Below the pieces are notes generated by a model, which saw only the letters and a list, made by a program, of their open reading frames with translations, was not told where the DNA came from and made no database searches. The translations under genes were made by a program, and so were the position numbers. Below, one piece after another: positions 8,020-16,768 of a stretch of 49,082 bases of DNA (position 1 is the first letter of the stretch; every line of letters begins with the position of its first letter). This DNA is from a virus. The stretch is from positions 1 through 49,082 of the IMG/VR virus record IMGVR_UViG_3300017971_000371, one strand, 5' to 3'.

Positions 8020-9423
8020 CTATAAGTACAGGTTAGCGTTTGCCACGTTGTACGGGCTCGCCTCGTAATTGGTCACGTTCGCATGTATCCCGAGGTTCAT
8101 CCGACAATGAGTGATCAGCGCCGAGTATGCGGCGGCGGCGTAGACACAGAATCCCGCGCCTGAACCCGCCTCGATAGCGGCACCAAAAATTTCGGCGCCG
8201 GTCGCGACCACCTCGAAGGGCGCGAGGGTGTTCGTCGTCCTGAAGCGCCCACCGCTAACGATTCCGTTCGCGCCTATCTCGATCGCCAGCGTCGCCGCAA
8301 GACACTCGCAATCAATCATTCTGCCGCCCGAACTGACTCGGATCCCCCCCTCGTCGAAGCGGCACCCGAGCATGATTCCGCTCATTGATTGACCGCCGAA
8401 CGAGTCGGTCCCCGCGACGCACCTCTCGGCGCGCCCGCTGAACGATCCGTCGGAAGGCGTCGACCCCGCTCCGAACGAGTTGTCGCCGCCCTCGCAATCG
8501 TAAGCCTCGCCGGTGAATGCGCTGATCGACTTCGACGTCGGGCCCGAGCCGAACGAGTAGTTCCCCGCGGTGCAAAATCGCGCCACGCCCTCGAACCTTC
8601 CCTCGACCCCCCCCGAGTCTTGCGCCGAATAGCCGAAGCAATTATTCCCGCCCTCGCACCGCTCCGCGTAACCCGAGAAGATCCCGTCGCCAGCCGCCGC
8701 CGAGCCAAACGAATCGTTGCCTCCCTTGCAATCGTACACCTCGCCCGAGAGCGTTACGCCGGAAGCGACGTTACTCCCGAAAGAGTATTGACCGCCCGAG
8801 CAATGGCGCGCGATCCCGCTGAACTCTTGACAGCGAAGGAAGGATTGCGTCGGCTCGGCGTGACAGTGCTCCCAGTAACCGCCGATGCCCAGATACGTAC
8901 CCGAGAGCCAGCACCCGACGGCGTTGGAGTCGACGAGGTTCTCGACGTAGAGATCGCGGAACTGGGAATCGCTCGCGCTGGTCGCCGAGTCGATCCGCAA
9001 CGGATAGCCGCCCGCGCTCCCGTCGGCGTCGAGTTCGATCCTCAACCCTTCGAGTCTCACGTCTTGCGCCGTTACCTCGACCGTGTAGCTCGCACCGTTC
9101 CCGTGGTGAACGTAGGTCTCGGGCTTTTGCACGACCACGCCGTCGATCGAACGGCACGACCCGAACCCCTTCACGTCGACATAGTCGGTGTCGAGTTGAA
9201 GCCCCGAGTTGCCGATGTCGTAGTCGCCGGGAGGAAGCAACACAAGAACGCGATTGTCCGCGGTCGGCGAGAGGTTCTTCGCGTAGCCGAGAAACTCGTG
9301 AAGGTAAAGACCGTTGAGGATAGGGTTCGAACCCACGGGGACGCGGAACACACGTTGATCCGCCCCGACCCCGTAATCGCCGGGGTTGAGGGTGAATTTG
9401 ACATCGAGGATTGTTGCCGCCAT
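8020..9423 (-). CDS. Cysteine-ladder beta-helix tailspike-like protein (short paralog)
   Basis: The product is 467 residues; AGGAGAGCGCG precedes the ATG. The first part (NRVLVLLPPGDYDIGNSGLQ, then LDTDYVDVKG) is the entry to a right-handed beta-helix of the pectate-lyase-like type. From about residue 190 there are at least six repeats of about 27 residues with the pattern F-S-G-x-A-x-x-C-x-G-G-x-x-S-F-G, for example FSGYAERCEGGNNCFGYS and FTGEAYDCEGGDNSFGAG. One cysteine and one SFG recur at the same place in each coil, so a stacked ladder is expected. The next gene upstream encodes a longer paralog. No catalytic residues can be named. A role as tailspike or fibre tip is inferred. Confidence 0.75.
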   Translation of the reverse strand: MAATILDVKFTLNPGDYGVGADQRVFRVPVGSNPILNGLYLHEFLGYAKNLSPTADNRVLVLLPPGDYDIGNSGLQLDTDYVDVKGFGSCRSIDGVVVQKPETYVHHGNGASYTVEVTAQDVRLEGLRIELDADGSAGGYPLRIDSATSASDSQFRDLYVENLVDSNAVGCWLSGTYLGIGGYWEHCHAEPTQSFLRCQEFSGIARHCSGGQYSFGSNVASGVTLSGEVYDCKGGNDSFGSAAAGDGIFSGYAERCEGGNNCFGYSAQDSGGVEGRFEGVARFCTAGNYSFGSGPTSKSISAFTGEAYDCEGGDNSFGAGSTPSDGSFSGRAERCVAGTDSFGGQSMSGIMLGCRFDEGGIRVSSGGRMIDCECLAATLAIEIGANGIVSGGRFRTTNTLAPFEVVATGAEIFGAAIEAGSGAGFCVYAAAAYSALITHCRMNLGIHANVTNYEASPYNVANANLYL

Positions 9424-9432
9424 CGCGCTCTC

Positions 9433-11535
9433 CTAATTGCGGACGCTGGCGTCGACCAAGTTGGGCGCCGACGCGAAGAGGTTTGTCACGTTGATCGAGA
9501 TCGGCTTGCTCAATGAGCAGAACGAGATCCTCGCGTTCTGCGAGCCGCTCGAATCGATCGACATCGAATAAGTGGTCGCCGCTTGGATCTCCGTTTTGTC
9601 GATCAGCGGAGCCGACGACGAGGTTGTGATCAAGAGAGGAGCCGCGCTCAACGCGTCGCTTGCGCGTATCCGCGAGAACTTGATTTGCAATCCGCTTCGA
9701 ACGCCGATCGCGTGAACCGTCTCTTGAGCGGTACACTCCCAAATTATTTTATTGACCTGCGAGGTCGTTCCGCCCGTCCCCCCGAACGCATACGCCGCGG
9801 CGATGCAGCGGATCGCCGTCCCCGCGAAATCGCCATTCGCGCCGAAGCCCGCGCCCGTAACCTCGCAATCGCGGGCGAACCCGAAGAACTGATCGTTGCC
9901 AATGGGGACCGGCCCCGAAGCTCCGAACGCGTAGCCGGTAGCCTTGCATCCGGTGAGGAGAGCGGAGGTCGCGACGTGACCCGCCACGGTAGCCGAAGGC
10001 GCGCGCGAAGCTCCGAACGCGTAGTCTCCCGCCGAGCAGTTGAGAGCCGTCCCCGAGAACGAACCTTGCGCCCCGTAGGAAAATCCGAACGTGTAGTCTC
10101 CCGCCTCGCAATCGCGGGCGTCGCCTGAGAATGTGCCGTTGCCCACGTTGGCGGCACCGAACGATGAGCTTCCGCTCCGACAACGCCGGATCGTTGCGCT
10201 GCACTCCGCCGAGCCGTTGTCGCAGTAGCCGAACGAACCCGAACCACCCGTCGAGCCGTTGTCGCAGTCGTCGAGGAAGCCGCCACACAACACGCTGTAA
10301 CTGCCCGCGCCGTTGAAACTCGAACCGAACCCACTCGACGACACCTGACACCGCACGGCATATCCGGCGAACGTGGCGTTCCCTCCGCCCATCGTAGCGC
10401 CGAACGACCCGAGCCCCGCGAAACAATCCTGCGCGTACCCAGTAAACGCGACGTCGACCTCGGTCCCCGTGTCCGAGTTGCCCGCGAAACTTCCCGCCTG
10501 TCCAACGCACCGGAAGAACGTCCCCGCCGTGTTGGTTTGCCAGATAAAGCCGGGGATATCCGCGACGCAATCTTGCCAGAACCCATCGATCCTTCCGACC
10601 GTGTCCGACTGAACGGCGACCGGATTCGGCGACGCGCCCGACGTGAAGACGAGCCCTTGATACCGCGACGCCGCGGCGTAAGAAGCCACGTTGATCATGA
10701 AGCACGTCGCGGACGGCGTCCCCTGCTCGACGGTTATGTTCGAGAGGCGCACGTCTTCGACGGTTTGGTTCAGCACCGATGCGCCGATCCCCATGATATA
10801 GGCGCCGGTCTTGAACGTGGAACCGCCAAAGGTGCGCGCGGCACCGGGGCAAAGTCCGTACAGATCGACATAGTCGGTGTCGAGGTTGAGGGTCGCACTT
10901 TCCAGATCATAGACCCCGTAAGGGATCAAGACCTGTGCTCGGTTGTTCGCGCCCAGCGACTTGCCCGCGGGCGTGAGGAGCTTCGCCGCCGCGTATGCTT
11001 CGAGGAGCTTCACGCCGTTCTCGGCGGCGTCCGCGCCATGCTCCACAACGATGACCGAGTCGTCGGGGAATGCCACGCCGCCCGCCCCGTCCGCGAACCG
11101 CGATTGAACGAACTTCACCTCTTGATTGTTGCCGTTATAGAGACCGAGGATCAGCGCGCCCGAGGGCGGCGTCGCCGACTCTTGAAGCGCGAGGGTCTCG
11201 TCTACCAAAGGCCATGATGACGGGATCACGTAGAGCGAACGGATCTCGCTCGTCGAACCAAACGACAACGATCCGATCGGGATGTCGATCGCCTTGAGCC
11301 CGGTTCGGTGAGAGAACACGTAAAATTTTTCGGACCATTGGAGGTCGTAGCCTCCGGCCCCGTCGTCGACCACTTCCACGTCGCCGCCGCCCGTGAAGAT
11401 CAACGAGTTCTCCTCCCGGTTACGGAACGCTTGAAGATCGACCGAGTTGATCATCGCCTCGAATTTTGCATACCAGGGATCGTCGCCTGAACTCGGCCAG
11501 GGTATCCCAAGATAAGGAGTCGTGTTACCAGCCAT
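9433..11535 (-). CDS. Cysteine-ladder beta-helix tailspike-like protein (long paralog)
   Basis: ATG at 11535 (MAGNTTPYLGIPWPSSGDDP) is preceded by GAGGAGGGTTGATC. The open frame extends further upstream but overlaps the previous gene and lacks a site. The product is 700 residues. Residues 1-165 form an N-terminal virion-binding part, beginning with the TPYLGIPWP motif seen at many fibre N-termini. Residues 170-230 (NRAQVLIPYGVYDLESATLN, LDTDYVDLYG) match the helix entry of the shorter paralog. Residues about 360-600 carry ten or so coils with repeated Cys and FG (C371, C396, C452, C476, C500, C530, C557, C577, C600). The two genes look like a tandem duplication followed by change in coil number. 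Confidence 0.78.
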   Translation of the reverse strand: MAGNTTPYLGIPWPSSGDDPWYAKFEAMINSVDLQAFRNREENSLIFTGGGDVEVVDDGAGGYDLQWSEKFYVFSHRTGLKAIDIPIGSLSFGSTSEIRSLYVIPSSWPLVDETLALQESATPPSGALILGLYNGNNQEVKFVQSRFADGAGGVAFPDDSVIVVEHGADAAENGVKLLEAYAAAKLLTPAGKSLGANNRAQVLIPYGVYDLESATLNLDTDYVDLYGLCPGAARTFGGSTFKTGAYIMGIGASVLNQTVEDVRLSNITVEQGTPSATCFMINVASYAAASRYQGLVFTSGASPNPVAVQSDTVGRIDGFWQDCVADIPGFIWQTNTAGTFFRCVGQAGSFAGNSDTGTEVDVAFTGYAQDCFAGLGSFGATMGGGNATFAGYAVRCQVSSSGFGSSFNGAGSYSVLCGGFLDDCDNGSTGGSGSFGYCDNGSAECSATIRRCRSGSSSFGAANVGNGTFSGDARDCEAGDYTFGFSYGAQGSFSGTALNCSAGDYAFGASRAPSATVAGHVATSALLTGCKATGYAFGASGPVPIGNDQFFGFARDCEVTGAGFGANGDFAGTAIRCIAAAYAFGGTGGTTSQVNKIIWECTAQETVHAIGVRSGLQIKFSRIRASDALSAAPLLITTSSSAPLIDKTEIQAATTYSMSIDSSGSQNARISFCSLSKPISINVTNLFASAPNLVDASVRN

Positions 11536-11537
11536 GA

Positions 11538-12665
11538 TCAACCCTCCTCGGAGATCAAGCGGAACGCTACCTCGTGATTTCCGAGGAGCCTCCGCACGGG
11601 GGCGAAAAAGTCTGTCCACGTCCGCCGCTCGCTTGCGCTTACGGGTCGCGAGACATAGACCTCGCCGTCGATCAAAATTTGCATGAGCCAGTGAATATCG
11701 AGCGCGGTCGGCGCCGCCTGTAGTGCTGCGAGATCGGCTTGGTGTTGCGCGAGCCCGTGATAGGTGTTCGACAACCGCACGCTATCGATCGCCCCCCACA
11801 AGTCGGGGTCGGCGATCTGGATCGCCCCGTCGGGGTAGGGGTTGAACGGACCGACCCCGAACGCCGAGAACCCCACGTCGACCAACGCGCCATCGACGAA
11901 CAGATCGAAAGCGTTCCCCACGCCCGCCCACGATACCGTGAAGAAATGCCATCCCGAGCTTGCGGTGATAGTGAATGCGCCCGTGTTGCTCGACGAGGAG
12001 ACCCCGAAAAATCCGTGAGTCACGGAGATCAACCACGAATGCGCGCCGGGACCGACGGCGCCCGAGAGCGCGATCTTCAACCCGCTCGCGAACGGCGAGT
12101 CGGTGAGCATGAAGATCACGGGGTCGACACCCGACGATCCGACGTGAGAGTCGGCGTCGAAGTTGAGCAGGAAGTCGACCGAGTAGGCGGAGAGCGCCCC
12201 GCTCCAAACCTCGGGCTCGTTGCCCCCGTCGAGTTGACCAGCGAACGAGAGCGCGGGGATCTCGCGACACAAACCCGCCGCGGCGCCGAACGTCTCTCTC
12301 GCTTGGCGCAACGCGGGAACCCCGGTCAAGTGGTGCGCGCCGGGGGCGTCGTCGAGGGCGCCGCGCGAGTTGCTGTTCATCGGGTAGTTGAGCAGGGTAT
12401 CCGAGAGCGTCGGAAGTTGCGCGGGCTTGAGCACACCGGGATCGGCGGGCGCCCGAGTGTCGAACGTGGCGCCGACGAGATCGACATCTTCGAGGTTGAC
12501 CGTTTGCTTGATCTCGGTGAAGTCGCCGCCCGTGATCAACGCGCGCTCGATCAGCGCCTCCGCCCCGAGCGCGAACACGAACGACCCGTCGGGAGCGGTG
12601 AAGGTCGAGGGCTCGATCCTCCCGCTCTTCGTGGCTCGGTAGTGGTCGAAATCTGTCGCGCTCAT
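11538..12665 (-). CDS. Lectin-like (LamG/ConA-type) baseplate or fibre protein
   Basis: The product is 375 residues; GAGAGGG precedes the ATG, with one TACGGGTCG-family copy (12665-12673) inside the spacer. Residues about 110-310 have the strand order of a laminin-G/concanavalin-type sandwich: a domain entry (LLNYPMNSNSRGALDDAPGA), a middle beta-sheet (YSVDFLLNFDAD), W-H-F-F-TVSW, LFVDGALV, and the closing DPDLWGAIDSVRLSNTYHG. The final part (ALDIHWLMQILIDGEVYVSR and following) is separate. Such domains bind sugars, so host-surface contact is likely but inferred. It sits among fibre genes downstream of baseplate J. Confidence 0.65.
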   Translation of the reverse strand: MSATDFDHYRATKSGRIEPSTFTAPDGSFVFALGAEALIERALITGGDFTEIKQTVNLEDVDLVGATFDTRAPADPGVLKPAQLPTLSDTLLNYPMNSNSRGALDDAPGAHHLTGVPALRQARETFGAAAGLCREIPALSFAGQLDGGNEPEVWSGALSAYSVDFLLNFDADSHVGSSGVDPVIFMLTDSPFASGLKIALSGAVGPGAHSWLISVTHGFFGVSSSSNTGAFTITASSGWHFFTVSWAGVGNAFDLFVDGALVDVGFSAFGVGPFNPYPDGAIQIADPDLWGAIDSVRLSNTYHGLAQHQADLAALQAAPTALDIHWLMQILIDGEVYVSRPVSASERRTWTDFFAPVRRLLGNHEVAFRLISEEG

Positions 12666-12679
12666 ACGGGTCGCCCTCT

Positions 12680-13405
12680 CTACGTTGCCGCGAAGATCTC
12701 GACGTGGTCGACCGCGGCTCTACGGTTGATCGCCTCTTGCACCGTGAACGCGAAGCCGCCGCGCCCCGCGAGGAGCGGCGCGCTCCCCGAGTTGATCGCG
12801 AGATCGTCGTCGACGAAATCGGTCATCCCGGTCACGGGTTGCCAGTTGGGATTTTCCACATCGACCGCTCCGCCTATCACCGAGCGGAACACCTTCAAGA
12901 GCACGTCGCCGTTCGGCTCGACAAGCGCGTCAAGGCGAAGGTGGAACCATAGATCGTCGGCGATCGTGAATTGCTCGGAGGAACGACGGAGCCACGTCGA
13001 GCCTTCCTCGTCGGTCGCCGGGAGCCCGCTCACGATCGAGCCCTTGCGAAGCACGATTCGGAACGGGTCGGCGTTCTCTAACCCGAGGAGATACGCTTCG
13101 TCGTTGACGCTAGGCGGTCCCCCTTGCGCGCAGAAAAAGAGAAGCGGGGTGAACCCCGTATTCGCGATCGACGAGAGGCGCTTGATCGCTCCGCGTATGG
13201 AGCCGCCGCCCGCCGTCGGATCGAAGCCGGAAAGGATACAGAACTTCCCGACCGCCCCGGTCGCGTCGCCGGTGATCGAGTTGAACCCGTATGTGAACGA
13301 GCCGCCGCCCGCGGGGGGCGTGATCGTTCCGCTGTTCGCGATCCCTCTCCGAACGTCCGCCGTCGTCAAGGCGCCGTCGAGATCTTGCCAATCTGCTAGA
13401 CCCAT
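12680..13405 (-). CDS. Beta-rich structural protein, unassigned
   Basis: The product is 241 residues with a clear GGGAGGATCAG ribosome site before ATG (MGLADWQDLDGALTTADVRR). The middle part (YLLGLENADPFRIVLRKGSI, then DLWFHLRLDALVEPNGDVLL) reads as a lectin-like jelly roll: it describes a visible object, then W-x-H-L-R-L-D and a polar strand, a pattern common in phage surface proteins. No family is certain. It lies between the large baseplate protein and the LamG-like protein, spaced 12 and 14 bases, so co-translation and a baseplate-periphery role are likely. Confidence 0.6.
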   Translation of the reverse strand: MGLADWQDLDGALTTADVRRGIANSGTITPPAGGGSFTYGFNSITGDATGAVGKFCILSGFDPTAGGGSIRGAIKRLSSIANTGFTPLLFFCAQGGPPSVNDEAYLLGLENADPFRIVLRKGSIVSGLPATDEEGSTWLRRSSEQFTIADDLWFHLRLDALVEPNGDVLLKVFRSVIGGAVDVENPNWQPVTGMTDFVDDDLAINSGSAPLLAGRGGFAFTVQEAINRRAAVDHVEIFAAT

Positions 13406-13417
13406 CTGATCCTCCCT

Positions 13418-16400
13418 TTAGAACACCTCACCGAGCCACTTATCTTCCGTGAAGGTCTCCGCCAAACGGTAACCGGGCGCCGGGGGCGCTGGCGCGTCGT
13501 TTGGCGGAACGTGATCGAACTCCGCGGTTGTGGTCGAGTAGTCTGTCAATTCATCCTTCCAAACCGCCGACGCGTCGTTCGTCCACCCCTTCAACGTCAC
13601 GCGGTCGACGTAAGTGCCCGACCCGATCGACGTGTCGAACTCCGCGGCCCCCCAATTGTACGGCAACGCGAAGAGACCCGAAACCGGATCGTTGACCACT
13701 TCATAGATCACGAGCCCCCATTGTTCCGCAAGATAATACGATCCGCTCGGATCATACGGTCCGGTCGATCCACTATCCCAGGCGTCCGCGGGGATCTTCA
13801 ACTCCGAGCGCGACCCGTTAGGACCAATGCCGATCAGCCCGAGGGTTTCTCGGGCGTCCTGATCGAAGTAGAGCCGATCGGATCTCGGGGTGGACAGGAT
13901 AGCGAACTCGGAGATCGACGACGTGGAACCGTCCCATCCTAACCAGATCCCTTCCTGCTCGCCGTCCTCGCTCTCCCATGTACCGAACGTCAACCCCGAG
14001 GTGTCGCCGCTTAGAGCGGCGACCAGGGCGCTTTGAAGCTCGGCGACGAGGGCGCTCGCGCTGGCGTAGCTCCCCGCCGTGATCGGCAACTCAAGGACAC
14101 GGAACCCGGCGACCGGCGCGATCGTCCCCCATCCCAGGGTTAGGCGGTTACGGGTCGCGCCCACCCCGAGCGGGAAGGTCAACGCGCTCGAATAGAGCCG
14201 ACCGTCGCCAGCGGTGCCGGGGGTCAAGGCGTCCGCGGTGTAGGGGGTGGTCAACATCGGGAGAACGTCGTTCTCCCACCCCTCGACGAACCCTTCGAAC
14301 GCGCGCGTCCAATCGTGCGACCACGGGGCGCCCTGGTCTACCGAGGAAGTGAATCCCCCCGGCGTATACGTGAACGCCTCTCGCCACGGTTCGCCGATCC
14401 AATTCGGAGGAACGTGGAACTCGTCGCCCCAAACCTCGAACCCCTCGAAGGTCTCCGAGCCGCCCGTGAACTCTCCCGTCGTGACGTTCGAGAAGTCAGT
14501 GAGAAGCTCAGACCATCCGACGTCGTTCGCACCTTGCGAGGTCGTAGCGTCCGTGAAGCCGAGCACGACCGCCGCCGCTTGTGCGATATCGACCGAAAGC
14601 GTCGAGCCCTCTCCGTCGCTTGAGGAGCGCACCGCGACGAACTCGCCGAGCCACGGGAACGCGTCCCCGCCCTCGATCAAATCGTTCAGCGCCGCGCACA
14701 CCTCCGCCGCGGTAGCGTTCGCGGGATCTTCAAACGTCGCGACCGCGGGATCGATCGTGACAAGCTGGCCCACGCCGTCGATCGTTACGCCGAACGCCTT
14801 CGCGGAGGAAAAGTCGAACGGCTCCGCGTTGGAGCCTATCTTGATCGCGCGTGTCCCGAGGTGATCCCAATCTTCCCACGGGGCGCGCAAGCGCTCAACG
14901 TAGGCGGTGAACTCCGCCCATGCCGCCGCCACTTGTTGAGAGATCCACTCCCACGCCTCCGCCTCCCCCACGCGCCCGCTGGTCGCCTCAATCTCGAAGC
15001 TCGGGTTCTCGAAGGGGGTCGGGATTTCCTCGGGAGAGAACGCCGCTCCGAGCGCCTCGTCGGTCATTGGCTCTTGATAGATCACCGCGCCGCCGAACGT
15101 GCCCCGGTAGCCTTGCCGCATCGGGAAATATGCGGCGTGAGTCGCGGGCCCGAATGAGATCGCGTCGGTTGCGTTTCGGGCGATCTCCGCGTCGTCAACC
15201 TTGAGGGTCGCGAGGGTCACGCCGTCGACAACGACCCGTAAGGTCCGATCGTCGAAGCCAGCCGCGGCGCCCTCGTCGCCTGTCCAAGCGATCCCGAGTT
15301 CGAGTTGCTTCCCGTCGTAATCGCCGGGGGCGAACGGGGCCCTCGCCTCGACGAAGCTCGCCGAGCCTAGCGAATAGATCGTCGCGACTAGCTCCTCGGT
15401 CTTCGCATCCCAGTAGAGCGCGAAGCCGTTGTCGACTTGCGGATCGCCGACGAGGAACGTCCCCCCCATCGTTATCAGTTGGCAATACTGAAAACCGAAA
15501 GCGAGCCCCTGGAAATAGAACAGATCTTGAAGCCCGAACCTCCCGACTATCGCGAAGGGTTCCCCGATCCCCTTCCATGCTCCGTCTGCTCGGAGCAAAG
15601 GTCGGGGAGAGATCGTCGTGTTCTCGATCAGCACGGTCGACCCCGAGGGAACGGAAGAAACAACGGACCACTCGTCGACCTCGACGACCGAGTTCCACGC
15701 CACGTCAACGACCCGTAAGGACACCGGCGCTCCGAAGTTGGAGCCGATCGGGACGTGGATCAGATCCGCCGCGGGGAAGAACAGATCGCCATCTTCCCCA
15801 AGGTCGCCGTCGTATGCTTGGCGGTTACGGGTCGCCAGCCGGTTTATGATCCACGGCTCGAAGCGATCGACCTCGACCTCGTTGAACCAATGAACGAGCA
15901 CGTCCGCCCCACTACCGAAGACCTCGGTCGCGCCAGCGAAGAGCCTCGCGACCATCCCCGCTTGTTGCCAGTTTGAACCGATCGGGGCGGGCAACGTTTG
16001 GAAGATCGTCGTCAAGTCGATCGGGCCCACCGAGGAGATCGCGATCCATGTCGAGCCGTTGTGATACTGCGCGGTCACCGTCGCCGCCGTCGGCGTCCCA
16101 CTGAACACGAGGCGCGCTTCACCGCTCGTCACGCCATCCCACGGGATCGACACATGCGCCGCCGCGGGGAGCCCCGCCCAACCATTCGGATCGTCGACGC
16201 TCGCGAAGTGATACTTCCAGAACCCGAGGTCGCTCGCCGCCTTGCCGTGGAGCGCCGCCCACTCTCTCGCCGCCGCTTGATTGAACGGGGAGACCAGCGC
16301 CGCGAACGCGCCGTCGTAAGAGCCGCGAGCTTGCGCCAAGAACCGGATATCGGCGTCGCCCCACTTCACGCGCAAGGTTGGATCGAAGCCGAGCGATTGA

Positions 16401-16756
16401 CCGCCGATCCACCCGCGGAGGTACGGACCCCACGCGCGCGATATGTAAAACTCGTTGAACGAGTCGCCTCGCATGATCGGTGTGAGCGGCTCTCCGCCTA
16501 AATAGGTTGACGTCTCGGGCATCTCCCCCGACGCCTCGACGCCGTTCCCTTCCTCTACGCCCGCGCCGTCCTCGAAGCGGTTGAGGTTCAGATATTGAAC
16601 GGCTTGGCTATTGTAGGGGAAGACGATCCCCTCGATTCCGACGGCGCGCTCGAACTTGTCCAGATCGGACGCGTCGAGAACGAGAGAGGGATCACCGGGA
16701 TTCACAACGAGGTCGGCGTTGTCCTCGGGTAACCACCAATGCGTCGGATAGCTCAC
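13418..16756 (-). CDS. Very large baseplate-associated protein with lectin-like and IN-like modules
   Basis: The product is 1112 residues from a GTG start behind AGGAAGGGG. No single family covers it. Residues about 395-565 look like a LamG-type sandwich (LYWDAKTEELVATIYS, LELGIAWTG, LRVVVDGVTLATL, FGGAVIYQEPMTDE). Residues about 640-740 are one copy of the IN-like module shared with the sheath, gpI and spike (EPFDFSSAKAFGVTIDG, DPANATAAEVCAALNDLIEG, SVDIAQAAAVVLGF). The second half is tryptophan- and glycine-rich and includes a second, weaker module (about 885-985, ending ARETLGLIGIG). It follows the baseplate J gene by 12 bases, so a wedge extension that carries fibres is the most economical idea. 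Confidence 0.65.
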   Translation of the reverse strand: MSYPTHWWLPEDNADLVVNPGDPSLVLDASDLDKFERAVGIEGIVFPYNSQAVQYLNLNRFEDGAGVEEGNGVEASGEMPETSTYLGGEPLTPIMRGDSFNEFYISRAWGPYLRGWIGGQSLGFDPTLRVKWGDADIRFLAQARGSYDGAFAALVSPFNQAAAREWAALHGKAASDLGFWKYHFASVDDPNGWAGLPAAAHVSIPWDGVTSGEARLVFSGTPTAATVTAQYHNGSTWIAISSVGPIDLTTIFQTLPAPIGSNWQQAGMVARLFAGATEVFGSGADVLVHWFNEVEVDRFEPWIINRLATRNRQAYDGDLGEDGDLFFPAADLIHVPIGSNFGAPVSLRVVDVAWNSVVEVDEWSVVSSVPSGSTVLIENTTISPRPLLRADGAWKGIGEPFAIVGRFGLQDLFYFQGLAFGFQYCQLITMGGTFLVGDPQVDNGFALYWDAKTEELVATIYSLGSASFVEARAPFAPGDYDGKQLELGIAWTGDEGAAAGFDDRTLRVVVDGVTLATLKVDDAEIARNATDAISFGPATHAAYFPMRQGYRGTFGGAVIYQEPMTDEALGAAFSPEEIPTPFENPSFEIEATSGRVGEAEAWEWISQQVAAAWAEFTAYVERLRAPWEDWDHLGTRAIKIGSNAEPFDFSSAKAFGVTIDGVGQLVTIDPAVATFEDPANATAAEVCAALNDLIEGGDAFPWLGEFVAVRSSSDGEGSTLSVDIAQAAAVVLGFTDATTSQGANDVGWSELLTDFSNVTTGEFTGGSETFEGFEVWGDEFHVPPNWIGEPWREAFTYTPGGFTSSVDQGAPWSHDWTRAFEGFVEGWENDVLPMLTTPYTADALTPGTAGDGRLYSSALTFPLGVGATRNRLTLGWGTIAPVAGFRVLELPITAGSYASASALVAELQSALVAALSGDTSGLTFGTWESEDGEQEGIWLGWDGSTSSISEFAILSTPRSDRLYFDQDARETLGLIGIGPNGSRSELKIPADAWDSGSTGPYDPSGSYYLAEQWGLVIYEVVNDPVSGLFALPYNWGAAEFDTSIGSGTYVDRVTLKGWTNDASAVWKDELTDYSTTTAEFDHVPPNDAPAPPAPGYRLAETFTEDKWLGEVF

Positions 16757-16768
16757 GCTCGCCCCTTC

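Noticed and set aside
8300-10560. A CRISPR-like or direct-repeat array, because similar words recur every 70-80 bases
   Set aside because: The periodicity follows the protein coil in frame, units vary at codon third positions, and there are no unique spacers.
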